From positions 310,001 through 374,000 of the forward strand of contig NZ_NJAG01000002.1 of NCBI RefSeq assembly GCF_002872335.1: a DNA stretch of 64,000 bases. The letters are read 5' to 3'. Positions within the stretch are counted from its first letter, which is position 1, and every line of letters begins with the position of its first letter. Origin of the DNA: Siphonobacter sp. BAB-5405 (lineage in GTDB: Bacteria > Bacteroidota > Bacteroidia > Cytophagales > Spirosomataceae). Under the pieces are notes generated by a model. The model was not told the DNA's origin, did no database searches, and worked only from the letters and a program-made list of their open reading frames with translations. The position numbers were made by a program, and so were the translations under genes. Below, in pieces: positions 36,612 to 47,200 of the stretch.

Positions 36612-37688
36612 TTATTTAAACAGTTGGGGTAAGGTTTGAGCGAGATACAACTTACAGTTCATCCAGGTATGGCCACCCGGAACGATGAGGGGCGTCAGAT
36701 TCAGCTTCTTGCTTTGGAACATGGCAATATTCTGTTTGACGGGTTCATACAGAAAGTCATCCGTACCCACGCTAATGGTAAACAGTTTCAATTGTTTGTT
36801 CATCTGCTCCGCATTCGGCGACCAGTTGGTGAAGTTTTTCGCAAACTCTTCCGTGGCCGTGTACGGGGCATAGGAACACACGTACGCGAACTTGTCGGGG
36901 TTCGTCAGCCCGATGTTGAGGGTTTGGCCGCCCCCCACCGAAAAGCCCGCCACCGCCCGGTTTTTGCTGTCTTTGTGAACGGGGTAATTCGCTTCCACGA
37001 ATGGAATAATATCGTTGACCAGGTCTTTGGTAAAATCAGCCATGGGGCTGGGCCGGACGTTCCCGTAGGGCATGACAATCACCATGGGTTTTGCTTTACC
37101 CTGGGCAATCAGGTTATCAGCAATCCAGTGAGCCCGTCCCACTTTCGTCCAGGTTTCTTCGGTGTCGGAACCGCCGTGAATCAGGTAAAGGACCGGGTAC
37201 TTCGTTTTACCGTTGGGGTCGAAACCCGGTGGCGTATAAATCAATACGTTACGCGTTCGACCGAGCGTCGCCGACGGATAGTAGCGATAGCTAATTTTGC
37301 CGTGGGGTACCTTTTGTAAGGAATGAATCAGCGGCTGATCGCCCGGTACATCGACGATGCTTCGTTTAAAGCGTTCATTGGCAAAGATGTAGGTATTGCT
37401 GGGGTCGGCAATCTGAACGCTGTCTACCGAAAAGCTATAGGGATACACGTCAGGCTTCACCGCGGGTACGGTTACACTCCAGATGCCGGCCGTATCCCTG
37501 GTCATCGCTACGGGAGCTGCCAGGAATTCACCATTTAACGTAACTTTTTTAGCATTCCGGGAGAAATAGCGAAACGTGATGCGATGATCGGGATGTACGT
37601 CGGGAGAACTAATAGCGGGCGGACGCTGAGCCATTCCGGCCAAACTTGATCCCAGCAGTACGAACAGAAGATAGATGACTTTTTTCAT
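36612..37688 (-). CDS. CE1-like esterase with N-terminal E-set domain
   Basis: 358 aa with a signal peptide (SLAGMAQ). E-set domain (ITFRYFSRNAKKVTLNGEF, VYPYSFSVDSVQIADP), then hydrolase: YPVLYLIHGGSDTEETW, nucleophile Ser250 in AGFSVGGGQT, acid in VGTDDF and His in GGHTWMNCK. It is closely similar to the protein from 37704-38876 (shared VDVPGD-type, DTEET and GGHTWMN segments), so the pair looks like a tandem duplication only 15 bp apart. Predicted periplasmic deacetylation or deferuloylation of xylan fragments. Confidence 0.88.
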   Translation of the reverse strand: MKKVIYLLFVLLGSSLAGMAQRPPAISSPDVHPDHRITFRYFSRNAKKVTLNGEFLAAPVAMTRDTAGIWSVTVPAVKPDVYPYSFSVDSVQIADPSNTYIFANERFKRSIVDVPGDQPLIHSLQKVPHGKISYRYYPSATLGRTRNVLIYTPPGFDPNGKTKYPVLYLIHGGSDTEETWTKVGRAHWIADNLIAQGKAKPMVIVMPYGNVRPSPMADFTKDLVNDIIPFVEANYPVHKDSKNRAVAGFSVGGGQTLNIGLTNPDKFAYVCSYAPYTATEEFAKNFTNWSPNAEQMNKQLKLFTISVGTDDFLYEPVKQNIAMFQSKKLNLTPLIVPGGHTWMNCKLYLAQTLPQLFK

Positions 37689-37703
37689 AGCGGTGAGCTG
37701 CGT

Positions 37704-38876
37704 CTATTGAAAGAGTAAGGGAGCGGTTTCCGCCAAATATTTTTTGACATTCATCCAGGTGTGTCCCCCGTCCGTAATCCGGCTTTTGAAGTTCACGTTT
37801 TTCGTCTTCAAATACTCCATGAATTCGAGAGTGCCTTTGTAGAGAAAATCGTCACTTCCGACGCTTACCCAGAGTAATTTCAGTTGCTTGTTGGTTTGGG
37901 CTGGATTACCGGCAATGGTCCGGTAGCTCCGCTCCATTTCAGTAGGCGAGAGGTACGAACTGTAGGCACATACCCAGGCAAAGGTGTCCATGTGACCAAA
38001 GGCGGCCCGGAGGGTTTGTCCCCCACCCCGTGAGAAGCCACCGATGGCCCGGTTTTCACGATTGGCCAGCGTACGATAATTTTTCTCGATGTAGGGAATG
38101 ATGTTCTGGATCAGATCGTCGCCAAAGGCATTCGCCCGGTTCACGGCGTCGGCTTCGTCGCGTACCACGGGATCGGCGGGTTTGGCCCCGCCCTTCTGTT
38201 CCGCTACCCGAGCGGCGATGTTGCCGTAGGGCATCACGATGATCATCGGTTTGGTTTTTCCCTCGGCCAGCAGGTTATCCAGAATCAGATTCGTCCGACC
38301 CACTTTGTAGAAAGTTTCCTCCGTATCCGTGGTGCCGCTGATGAGGTAGTATACCGGATATTTTTTAGCAGGATTCTGATCGTATCCCGGTGGTGTATAC
38401 ACGACCAGCGAGCCCGTTGTCCCTTCGACTGAAGGATAATATTCGTACGACACTGTTCCATGCGGTACGTCTTTCAAGGCATGAATCAGCGGTGTATCGC
38501 CCGGTACATCAATCAGACTGGCTTTGAAACGCTCGTTCGGAAAAAACGCCACGTTCGCCGGGTCCATAACGGTTACGCCATCGACCTGAAAGCTGTACGG
38601 GTAGATGTCAGGCTTAATTGGACCCACCGTCACGCTCCAGATGCCCTGTTCATTTTTCGTCAGGGGGACGGCCGACTTTTCAAACTGTCCACTCAGCTTT
38701 ACCTCCCGGGCCGTTGGAGCCAGATACCGAAACGTAACCGTGTGATCCGCATGAACCTCGGGCGATACCACCAGCGGTCCCCTCGGTGGCTGGGCCTGGG
38801 CAAACCCTATCAGGCTGGGCAGCAATCCGCTGAACAGCCATCGGTTCAGACGGGGTTTGAGGTAATGGTTTTTCAT
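37704..38876 (-). CDS. CE1-like esterase with N-terminal E-set domain
   Basis: 390 aa with a signal peptide. Same layout as its downstream neighbour: E-set domain (VTFRYLAPTAREVKLSGQF), then hydrolase with YPVYYLISGTTDTEETF, nucleophile in GGFSRGGGQT, acid in VGSDDF and His in GGHTWMNVKK. An insertion near residues 225-245 (AARVAEQKGGAKPADP) lengthens one loop relative to the neighbour. The usual LHG oxyanion segment reads LISG here. It is the first gene of the minus-strand CE1-like run, and copy 4 of the structured repeat lies upstream. Confidence 0.87.
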   Translation of the reverse strand: MKNHYLKPRLNRWLFSGLLPSLIGFAQAQPPRGPLVVSPEVHADHTVTFRYLAPTAREVKLSGQFEKSAVPLTKNEQGIWSVTVGPIKPDIYPYSFQVDGVTVMDPANVAFFPNERFKASLIDVPGDTPLIHALKDVPHGTVSYEYYPSVEGTTGSLVVYTPPGYDQNPAKKYPVYYLISGTTDTEETFYKVGRTNLILDNLLAEGKTKPMIIVMPYGNIAARVAEQKGGAKPADPVVRDEADAVNRANAFGDDLIQNIIPYIEKNYRTLANRENRAIGGFSRGGGQTLRAAFGHMDTFAWVCAYSSYLSPTEMERSYRTIAGNPAQTNKQLKLLWVSVGSDDFLYKGTLEFMEYLKTKNVNFKSRITDGGHTWMNVKKYLAETAPLLFQ

Positions 38877-38952
38877 GGATTAAAGGGGTTTAGAGTAAAG
38901 AGAGTTTGCAGCTTTATTACAAAAAGCTTGGTTCTTTTGATCTGTTGAAACC

Positions 38953-39306
38953 TCGTTATTCACCTAGACGGGGTTTGGTCCTTTTTACTGACCGACTAGT
39001 AGCCCCTGAGCCTTCTAGGTTGGACCTCTCCACGCCTAACCATTCCATGGGGGCCATCCCATGGCGGCGATAGTCCGCTTCAGCCCAACGCGTTGCAGCT
39101 ATCGTAGGTCGTTCAGTTACCCCATGGAATGGCTCAGAGGCGGGAGAGGTTTTCTTCTTATGGCAGTTGATCAATATTTGACTAATTGTCAGAATTTGGT
39201 GGTTGTTAAAGTTCAATCAATACTCTTCATGGACGGCATAAACCCAATCCCCGTCCTATCGCATTCCATACGGACTAAATAACCAGCCATGCCTATGGAA
39301 CGAAAA
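38953..39306 (-). repeat. Variable-hairpin intergenic repeat, copy 4 (second module only)
   Basis: Minus-strand copy sharing both ends with copy 3: TTTTCGTTCC, TTATTTAGTCCGTAT at one end and AAACCCCGTCTAGGTGAATA at the other. The first variable hairpin is absent: GTCCGTAT is joined through GGAATGC straight to GATAGGAC. The second module is present, with stem CTCTGAGCC / GGCTCAGGGG and a long inner hairpin based on CCATTCCATGGGG and CCCCATGGAATGG. It separates the CE1-like run from the SGNH esterase gene. Confidence 0.8.
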
Positions 39307-39363
39307 TATCAACTGTTTACAAACAACTGATTATCAAAATTTAACATAGAGCTAATAACATCA

Positions 39364-40218
39364 TTATTCCTTCAGCTCATACCCCTGCAATGACAGCATC
39401 CGCACGGCGTAACGCTTACCCAATTCTCGGATGCTTTGGGAAGTAAAGTGGAGTTTATCCGGAACCGCCGGGAGGCCCGCCGAGGAAATGACGTAGGCAT
39501 TCGGAATCGTTTGGGGTAGCGTCGCGATGATGGCATTCATACTGGCACATTTTCCACCCTGATCCTGGCTGACCACTTCGCCCGCGAGTAAGGGTACTGA
39601 ATCCGGGGCCAGACCCAGATCTTTTAATAAGTCAGCGTATACTTTCTGAACTTTACCCGGCCAGGCTTCATCACCCGTATTGGACTCTCCCTGATGGAGC
39701 AAAATGCCTTTGATTACACCCTGTTTCTGGGCTAGTCGGGCCATGGTCAGCAGTCGTTCGTAGGGGTTGCCGCCGTACGCATTCGCCATATTGATCATCC
39801 AGGGTCTTTCAGCGGCCGAAGAATCCAGATACGCCCGATACTGAACTTTATCAAAAATCTCGATTTTACTACCACCCACCGCTACCGGTACGACACCCAC
39901 CCGTATCGAGTCAGGTAAATGGGCGATCAGCGTACGGCCAAAATAGTCGGCCGGTGACAGGCGGGTATTACACCGAAACAGGGGTGGTTTAGCCGGGTAC
40001 CATTGGCCCTGGCTTCGTCCCAGCTGCGGGCAATCCACCGCGGCCAGTACCTGAAACCGACTACTGACTGTGCTATCCTGAGCCTCGATCGCCGCGGGGC
40101 CTTCCATGTTCGACTGCCCCAGGCAGAGGTAAATATGAAAGTTAGGGTCCTGGGCAAACGCGTGTTCACGACCAAGCCAGGCGAAGAGCAACAACCCAAG
40201 GATACGGATCATTTTCAT
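39364..40218 (-). CDS. SASA/DUF303-type SGNH acetylesterase
   Basis: 284 aa from the ATG at 40218; a longer open frame upstream lacks a signal sequence. Signal peptide MKMIRILGLLLFAWLG ends near HAFAQ. Nucleophile block LCLGQSNMEG, middle blocks VAVGGSKIE and LLHQGESNTGD, and the Asp/His pair in PDKLHF match the sialate-O-acetylesterase-like domain found in CE6-type acetyl-xylan esterases. It is probably periplasmic. It lies downstream of two GH43 genes on the same strand (230 bp gap), so co-regulation with them is likely but co-transcription is unsure. Confidence 0.85.
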   Translation of the reverse strand: MKMIRILGLLLFAWLGREHAFAQDPNFHIYLCLGQSNMEGPAAIEAQDSTVSSRFQVLAAVDCPQLGRSQGQWYPAKPPLFRCNTRLSPADYFGRTLIAHLPDSIRVGVVPVAVGGSKIEIFDKVQYRAYLDSSAAERPWMINMANAYGGNPYERLLTMARLAQKQGVIKGILLHQGESNTGDEAWPGKVQKVYADLLKDLGLAPDSVPLLAGEVVSQDQGGKCASMNAIIATLPQTIPNAYVISSAGLPAVPDKLHFTSQSIRELGKRYAVRMLSLQGYELKE

Positions 40219-40448
40219 AGATTTAGGGGCAATTGAAAGGGTTGAAGGTTGAACCGGCAAAGGAAGACATACCCTCCAGCGTTTTTAAAGGCACGATTTA
40301 ATGGTAGGAGAAACTTCTCTCTATTTCACTCAAACCCAGCGATAAAGCCTATCCAACCCACTTTATTTTTTGGCTTACGCCTTTCTATGTTGCTTGAAAT
40401 AAAAGGCTTTGGAGCAGGGTCTGCTATTTCAATCATGAAGGGTCGCTT

Positions 40449-42005
40449 CTACGGTTGAGTGAGCGTATCACTGATGTGGAAGTAATCGAAATCAGCGTAG
40501 CCACCCGTCTGTTGCGTGGCGTAATTGAACAGGCCAAACCGGTAACCCATAAAATGCGGAATGGTATACGGCATTTTAAGCGACTCTCCGATACGCGTCC
40601 AGGTTTTGTTGTCGAGGCTGTAGAAGAAGTTTGCCGTGTCCTTCCGATCCCGGAAATTACATTCAGCCTTCAGGTATACCATCTTCTGAGGTAGCGGAAT
40701 AGTTTGAAGCTCTGTCGGTTTTCCTTCCTTCATTTTAACCATCACTACGGAAGATTTTCCCTGGATAATTTTGACTCCTACCAGACCATACTCCTTTTGC
40801 AACAGGCCTAAACCAGCAAAATCACCCTCCTTCATTTGAGAAACATACAGGGCCGTCGTACCAGCTGATTCCGGTCCGATGGTCCGTTGGGTGAGGGTAT
40901 TGCGGGCCTGCGTAAAGGACGTGTCGATTCGTCCGGTTTTCAGTCGTAAAAACCCTTTGCGTTCGCTGAGTGACCAGAGCTTCGGTTCGGGATTATGATT
41001 CCACTGCCAGACCAGTGGCAAGGTCGGTTCACCCTTTTTACGATTGAATTCGTCGGAGGCAACGATACCCGGAATCAGTCCTTTGCTCGCGGGCAAAGCC
41101 AGCTTTTCGGGCACTTTGCCGTTCTCTCCCAACACGGGCCAGCCATTTTCCCATTGTACCGGCACCAGGTACGGAATCCGACCCACGCCGCCAAAATCCC
41201 GGAACAGATAAGCGTACCATTTTCCGTCGGGCGTATCGATCAAACCTCCCTGAGCCACGCCCAAATCCTGCAAGCCGACTTTGCCTTCCCAGGGGCCCGT
41301 AATTTTATCCGCCCGGTGAATCACTACCGTACGCATGCTTCCCTTGGGCCAGGTGATGTTGAAGAGGTAGTATTTCCCATTTACCTTGAATAACTGCGAA
41401 CCTTCGGCGGGCAGTCCTCCACCCGTACCGGAGGGTGCACTGGCATTTTCAATGATTACCTGCTCGGTAGTACCCGGCTTTACCCCGGAAAGGTCCGCCG
41501 AAAGTTCGATCAGCTTCAGTTTGCCGCCGCCGTAAATCATATAGACCCGACCGTCATCGTCGAAAAACAGACTGTGATCGTGGTACGACGGTTTGAACGA
41601 GACCTCTTTCCAGGGACCTTTTTCAATATTCTGGGTGGAATAAATATAGGTTTTACCCGTCGTCTGAGCGAACGTCGTGACGTAGTACGTACCCTTGTGG
41701 TACCGCAGGCTACTGGCCCAGGAACCCCGGCCGTACGTACTCTTGCCGTTCGTCAGATTGAGTTCATCCATTTCCCCCAATCGATCATACGCGTAGCTCA
41801 CCAGTTGCCAGTTGATTAAATCCTTGGACTTCATCAGGGGTAGGCCCGGACTCATGTGCATGGTGGTACTGCTCATGTAATACGTATCCCCTACCCGAAT
41901 CATGGAAAGATCCGGTACATCGGCGAAGATGACCGGATTATGGGCCTGGGCGAACAAAAGCTGACCTGAGCAAAGCAAAAACAGTAGTATAAAGCTTCTT
42001 AGCAT
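40449..42005 (-). CDS. GH43 enzyme with C-terminal beta-sandwich
   Basis: 518 aa with a signal peptide (CSGQLLFAQ). The GH43 propeller occupies about residues 25-310: base Asp in ADVPDLSMI, Asp in YHDHSLFFDDDG and acid Glu in LPAEGSQLF. The C-terminal 200 residues (SDEFNRKKGEPTLPLVWQW, LGLLQKEYGLVGVKI, GYRFGLFNYATQ) form the concanavalin-like domain usual for xylosidase/arabinofuranosidase GH43 proteins. It begins 113 bp after the larger GH43 gene. Substrate choice between arabinose and xylose side chains is open. Confidence 0.9.
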   Translation of the reverse strand: MLRSFILLFLLCSGQLLFAQAHNPVIFADVPDLSMIRVGDTYYMSSTTMHMSPGLPLMKSKDLINWQLVSYAYDRLGEMDELNLTNGKSTYGRGSWASSLRYHKGTYYVTTFAQTTGKTYIYSTQNIEKGPWKEVSFKPSYHDHSLFFDDDGRVYMIYGGGKLKLIELSADLSGVKPGTTEQVIIENASAPSGTGGGLPAEGSQLFKVNGKYYLFNITWPKGSMRTVVIHRADKITGPWEGKVGLQDLGVAQGGLIDTPDGKWYAYLFRDFGGVGRIPYLVPVQWENGWPVLGENGKVPEKLALPASKGLIPGIVASDEFNRKKGEPTLPLVWQWNHNPEPKLWSLSERKGFLRLKTGRIDTSFTQARNTLTQRTIGPESAGTTALYVSQMKEGDFAGLGLLQKEYGLVGVKIIQGKSSVVMVKMKEGKPTELQTIPLPQKMVYLKAECNFRDRKDTANFFYSLDNKTWTRIGESLKMPYTIPHFMGYRFGLFNYATQQTGGYADFDYFHISDTLTQP

Positions 42006-42118
42006 GTGTATCGGGTAGAGGTTAGGTAATGAAAGGACCTACAGAAAGCCCTAAATGGGCTCAGGAATAGGTTACATCGCCCAGGCGACCTACCTATTCC
42101 TGCATTTTCCAACTCACT

Positions 42119-43792
42119 TTATTTATACATTGGATCCTTTCCTTCGTACTTCAAATAACGGAACGAAGCGGTATTGGAACTACTTTCACCGGAAGACGTA
42201 GCGTACATGCCGTACACGCAGCCAATGAAACCTCCCGCTACCTTGGTACTCAGGAACTTTCCGTCCATCTCATCTTTCAGCACTTGCCAGTTTTTACCGT
42301 CCGTCGTATACGAGAAACTGTAGGAATCGCCCTGCGAAGCAATGCGAAGGTTCACTTTTTCAGCCGTGGTATTCAGCGGGGCTTCCGTTACTAATTCCAT
42401 CGATTTTTCGCGAGGTACACTTTTGAAAAGCTGAATAACCGGTTTTCCGTCTTTCTGGCCTTTGCTCAGGAAATAGAAATGATGCTCATCCTGCAGGACT
42501 ACCAGTCCTGCTTTTTCGTGCTCTGCTTTGGGGCTGAAGTTTAGTTCGGTTTCAGCCGTGCTGTGCAGGTGTTGCTGACGTTTTCCAACGAAAGACGGAT
42601 TACCCATTTCCATGCAGGTTTCGGGTTTCAGCTTCAGCGTCAGGCCCTGCTTTTTGGAAAGCGTATACGAGCCGGGATCTACCGTTCGCATGAATAATAA
42701 CGAAGGGTCCAGCGATTTTTCAAAGGTCATCGTATACCCAAAGTTACCTGACTGAGGCAGCAGATCTTTCGGCTTGCTTTCGGCGTAGTTGACCGGATAG
42801 GAATACTGAATTTCCTTATGATCGGGGTTGATGATTGGCCAGTCTTCCTTCCATTCTACGGGGGCAATGAAAGTTTCACGACCAGTATTGTAGAAATCAC
42901 CCTCGTAAGGCCGAACGGCTAAAAAGATGGAATACGTCTTTCCATCGGGACCTTCCACAAACTGAGCGTGGCCAGCGGAAGTAACGGGGTTTTTCCGGTC
43001 TTCGGGTAAGCCTTTCTGCGTCAGGATGGGATTGTGCTCGTAGGGTACGTAAGGCCCCCAGACGGATTTACTCCGGAACACTACTTCGGAGTGGTTCACC
43101 GACGTGCCACCTTCGGCCGCATACAGGTAATACCAGTTGTTTCGCTTCAGAATATGCGGCCCTTCAATCCATACGGGCTTTTTGCTGATATCTACCCCGC
43201 CGTTGACCAGCTGTTTTTCCTCACCTACTACTTTCAGATTCTGGTAATCAAATTCGTACATCCGAATGGTGCGGTGACCGGAATACTGGGGTTTGTTGTC
43301 GGGAGCGTCGCTGTTGTAGAGAATATAGGCCTTGTCGTTGTCATCGAAATACAGCGAAGGGTCGATGCCCCGAACCTGCGGAATCCGGACCGGATTACTC
43401 CAGGGTCCTGCCGGATTTTTAGCCGTTACGACAAAGTTACCGTCGTGATCAATGTCCGTACAGGTCACGTAATACGTGCCCTTGTGATAGCTGATGGCCG
43501 GAGCAAACAGGCCGCGGGTTAACCGTTCGCCCATGAAATCCATTTGGGAGGGGCGGTCAATGACATTGCCAATCTGCTTCCAGTTTTTTAAGTCTTTACT
43601 ATGAAAAACGGGAATGCCGGGAAAGTAGGAAAACGTAGAATTAATGAGGTAATAATCTTTATCCACCTGCACAATACTCGGATCCGGATAGAAACCCGAT
43701 AGAATGGGATTGACTAAAGTAGTTTTCTGAGCTATTCCAGAATTCAGGCCCCAAAGGCAGAAAAAAAGAATGGACAGGATAGGTTTTCTCAT
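42119..43792 (-). CDS. GH43 beta-xylosidase-like enzyme with C-terminal beta-sandwich
   Basis: 557 aa from the ATG at 43792, which begins the signal peptide MRKPILSILFFCLWGLNSGI; an ATG at 43864 would add 24 non-signal residues. Propeller: NPILSGFYPDPSIVQ (base Asp), RGIDPSLYFDD (Asp) and WIEGPHI (acid Glu), with SAGHAQFVEGPDG. The C-terminal domain contains GLVVLQDEHHFYFL and AGGFIGCVYGMYAT. These fit the classic GH43 beta-xylosidase/arabinofuranosidase group acting on xylo-oligosaccharides. It is first of a minus-strand unit and divergent from the second SusC gene, sharing a 424-bp regulatory region. Confidence 0.91.
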   Translation of the reverse strand: MRKPILSILFFCLWGLNSGIAQKTTLVNPILSGFYPDPSIVQVDKDYYLINSTFSYFPGIPVFHSKDLKNWKQIGNVIDRPSQMDFMGERLTRGLFAPAISYHKGTYYVTCTDIDHDGNFVVTAKNPAGPWSNPVRIPQVRGIDPSLYFDDNDKAYILYNSDAPDNKPQYSGHRTIRMYEFDYQNLKVVGEEKQLVNGGVDISKKPVWIEGPHILKRNNWYYLYAAEGGTSVNHSEVVFRSKSVWGPYVPYEHNPILTQKGLPEDRKNPVTSAGHAQFVEGPDGKTYSIFLAVRPYEGDFYNTGRETFIAPVEWKEDWPIINPDHKEIQYSYPVNYAESKPKDLLPQSGNFGYTMTFEKSLDPSLLFMRTVDPGSYTLSKKQGLTLKLKPETCMEMGNPSFVGKRQQHLHSTAETELNFSPKAEHEKAGLVVLQDEHHFYFLSKGQKDGKPVIQLFKSVPREKSMELVTEAPLNTTAEKVNLRIASQGDSYSFSYTTDGKNWQVLKDEMDGKFLSTKVAGGFIGCVYGMYATSSGESSSNTASFRYLKYEGKDPMYK

Positions 43793-44216
43793 GTTTCTGT
43801 AAGATCGATCCAATGATGTGTTAAGGTTCCTTTGTACTGGTACTATTCCGTAACTCTCCAGCATTCATTTGTAGCGGTCAGCGGAAAAAGCACCGGCTTC
43901 AAATGTAGCCTTAAGTAGAAAAAGCGGTAGGATAAAAATCTTCAAAAAAGGAGAAAAAATGTTTAATTAATTAAATACCACCCCCTTCCAAAGGGTGTTT
44001 TTTTTACATTATTTCTATATTTTTTTACATTTATGCTACCTTTTGGCTTCTTCTGCCCTCTAGTTTTGTTAAAGAATTTCAGCTCCTCTAAACGAGCGTA
44101 AGGCTTTTCAAAACGGCGATAAACCCGAAATTTTTAGCGTATCTACCCCACCTTGCAGGTACCTGACTGCACTCCTAATCCTATACCATTACTTCACAAA
44201 AGTTTCATTAAATGCT
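43793..44216. promoter_or_regulatory. Divergent regulatory region between GH43 and SusC genes
   Basis: A/T-rich. Candidate -7 boxes are TACATTTG on the minus strand (43900-43907, for GH43) and TAGTTTTG on the plus strand (44061-44068, for SusC, with a TTG 15 nt upstream, shorter than usual). A small hairpin (CACCC/GGGTG at 43979-43983/43993-43997, or CCCTT/AAGGG inside it) is followed directly by eight Ts. Binding sites of the nearby hybrid two-component regulator are expected here, but I cannot identify them. Confidence 0.45.
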
Positions 44217-47200
44217 ATGGATAAACCTGTAACATTCCGAGAACATCCGATCCGATGGATGATGATTCCGCCCGTCGTTTGTTTGCTCTTACACATGCAT
44301 ACGACCAGTGCAGCACCCGACTATGCCAGGTATGCTCCCGTTCATGACAGAAGTCGATTGAAGACGAACATGGATCGGGTCATAACCGGGAGTATTAAAG
44401 ATGAACAGGGCCAGGCCGTTCCGGGCGTGAGTTTGTCCATTAAAGGCACAACGCAGGGTACGGTCACGGACGAACAGGGCCAGTTTCGGTTGACGATCCC
44501 CAATGACAACACGACGCTGGTCGTCACGCACGTGGGGTATGCCAGTCAGGAATTTGTCGTGGGTACGCGATCGACGGTTGAGATCGTTTTGAAAAATGAC
44601 CAGCGAGTCCTGAGCGAGGTCGTTGTGGTGGGTTATGGTACGCAACGCCGGGGAGCCATCACCGGAGCCGTTTCATCGGTTACCTCCAAAGCCCTCAATG
44701 AGTTACCGGTGGCGGGAATCGATCAGGCCTTGCAGGGACGGGTCGCGGGCTTAAACGTGACTAACAACGGATCGCCGGGGAGTGCTCCTATCGTTACCAT
44801 TCGTGGGATTAGCTCCATTAGTTTTGCTTCCGATCCGCTGTACGTAGTGGACGGTTTTCCCACGGCGATTTCCAACATCGACCCCCGCGACATTCAGTCG
44901 GCTGAAGTGCTGAAAGACGCCAGCTCCGCCGCCATTTACGGTTCCAGAGCAACCAATGGCGTCATTCTGATCACGACAAAAAAAGGTTCTTTGCAGGATC
45001 GTTTGCGGGTTTCCTTTGATGCTTATTTCGGGGTTCAGAGTCCCACCCGGGAATTCAATCTGCTCAACACGCAGCAATACACGCAGTACGAAAGAGCCCT
45101 GAATGGTGCGGGCAGTTCATTGCCGCCCCGTCTAGAATCGGCTAATTTCAATCTTCCGATTTACGAAGGTGCTACGCAGACCTTTGCCCAGACCAATACC
45201 AACTGGCAACGGGAGTATTTCAGAAGAAACCAGCCGCTTCAGCAGTACAACGTCTCCCTGAGTGGCGGCAATGGGGCTTCGCGTTTTTATACAGGAGCGG
45301 GTTATTTTGATCAGCAGGGTATTGCTCAGGGCCTTAATTTCAAGCGTTTCAACTATCGTTTGAATTCGGAGCATATCCTAAGCAAGATCTTTACGTTCGG
45401 CGAAAATCTGTACATCAGTCAATCCAAACAGCGTTTCGACGTTTCGCAGGGAAACCGTACGCCCATTGTAAACCTCATCCGGATGCAGCCCTATCTGCCC
45501 GTGTATAACCCCAACAACCTGGGTGGATTCATGGGGCCGCAGAATAGCTTCGACGCCTCCGATCCGGTCAATCCCGTGGAGCGGGCTTTCCTCGTTGAAA
45601 ACATCAACAATACGACCCGCATTCTGGGGACGGCGTACGTAAAAGTGAACATTGCCCCCTGGCTCCGATTCACGTCTACGTACGGTCTGGATTATTCAAA
45701 TGCCTACATCACGAACTATACACCCATCCACAACGATGGCGGTACTTCCATTGCGGCAACGGCAAGTATCCAGAATCAGCGGCTGTTGACGAATACGCAA
45801 CTATTCACCCAGCAGTTAACCTTCGAGAAGTCGTTCGAAGGCCATAACCTCGGGGCCACGGTTGTCTACGAAACCCAGAGTCAGAATGTGCGGAATGAAA
45901 CCGCCAGCGGTACCCAGAGCACGAACGTGGTCCGTACGCTCAACGGGGCCAACAACGTGACCGCCAACAGCATTTATGAAACCAACTACATCCGCTCCAT
46001 GGTGGGTCGGGTGACGTATGACTACAACGAGCGTTACATACTGGCGGCTTCACTTCGTCGGGATGGTCTGTCCGTATTTGCTCCGGGTAAGAAGTTCGAA
46101 AACTTTCCGGCCTTCTCTGCCGGCTGGCGAATCGACCGGGAAAACTTCATGAAAGAGGTACGTGGTATCTCGGAACTGAAACTCCGGGGCGGTTACGGAA
46201 TCACCGGCATCAATGGCGTGCTGCTGGGTAACTATCCGTATCTGCAACCCATCCAGCGGAATCAGGCCACTTATCCGTTCAACGGTACGGTCATTAACGG
46301 CAACGGTTCATTCTATAATGGTCTGAGCAATCCGAATCTGGCCTGGGAGAAAACCAAGCAAGCCAACGTCGGTTTGGATATGGGCTTCCTGGAAAATCGC
46401 TTAAGCATTGTCGCGGAATATTTCCAGCGGAAAACGGACAACCTGATTCTGACCGTTCCTACGCCAACCAGCTTTGGTTTTGGCGGGGCCGGAACCCTGG
46501 CCAACGTAGCGGCCATGGAGAACAACGGGGTCGAACTTCAGGTGGGTTATCGGAAAACACGGGGCGATTTTACCTGGAATGTAACGGGTTTAGTAAGCGT
46601 CATCCGGAATCAGGTGGTACGGCTGAATAACGAGAATGCCTCCATTACCGCCGGGGGTGATGCCGACTTTGGTGGTGGTGGTCCTTTAACGAATACCGTA
46701 GCAGGTAAAGCCGTACAGTCATTCTACGGGTACGTCGTGGAAGGTATTTTTCAGAATGAAGCCGAAGTTACTTCACACGCGACACAAAGCGGAGCTGCTC
46801 CCGGGGATTTGAAGTTCAAAGATCTGGATGGCAACGGCGTAATTAATGACGATGACCGCACGTTCATTGGTAGTTTCCTGCCGAAATTCAGTTACTCGCT
46901 CAACTACGCGGCTAACTACAAAAACTTCGATTTCACGGTCTTCTTCCAGGGTGTACAGGGTAATAAAATCTTTAACGCCGCCCGGATTATTCGCGAAGGG
47001 ATGCCTCGCCTGTTCAACGCCGATGTGGCCGTCCTGAACGCTTGGACGCCCACGAATACCAATACGGATATGCCACGAGCCGTCAACGGGGATCCGAATC
47101 AGAACGTACGCCCCTCGACCCGCTGGATTGAAGACGGCTCGTATTTACGGTTTAAAAATGTCATGATTGGCTACAATGCCCCCGAATCCTGGACGAAACG

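Noticed and set aside
36636-37319. 227-codon plus-strand frame inside a CE1-like esterase gene
   Set aside because: Antisense shadow with histidine-rich content derived from complementary codons.
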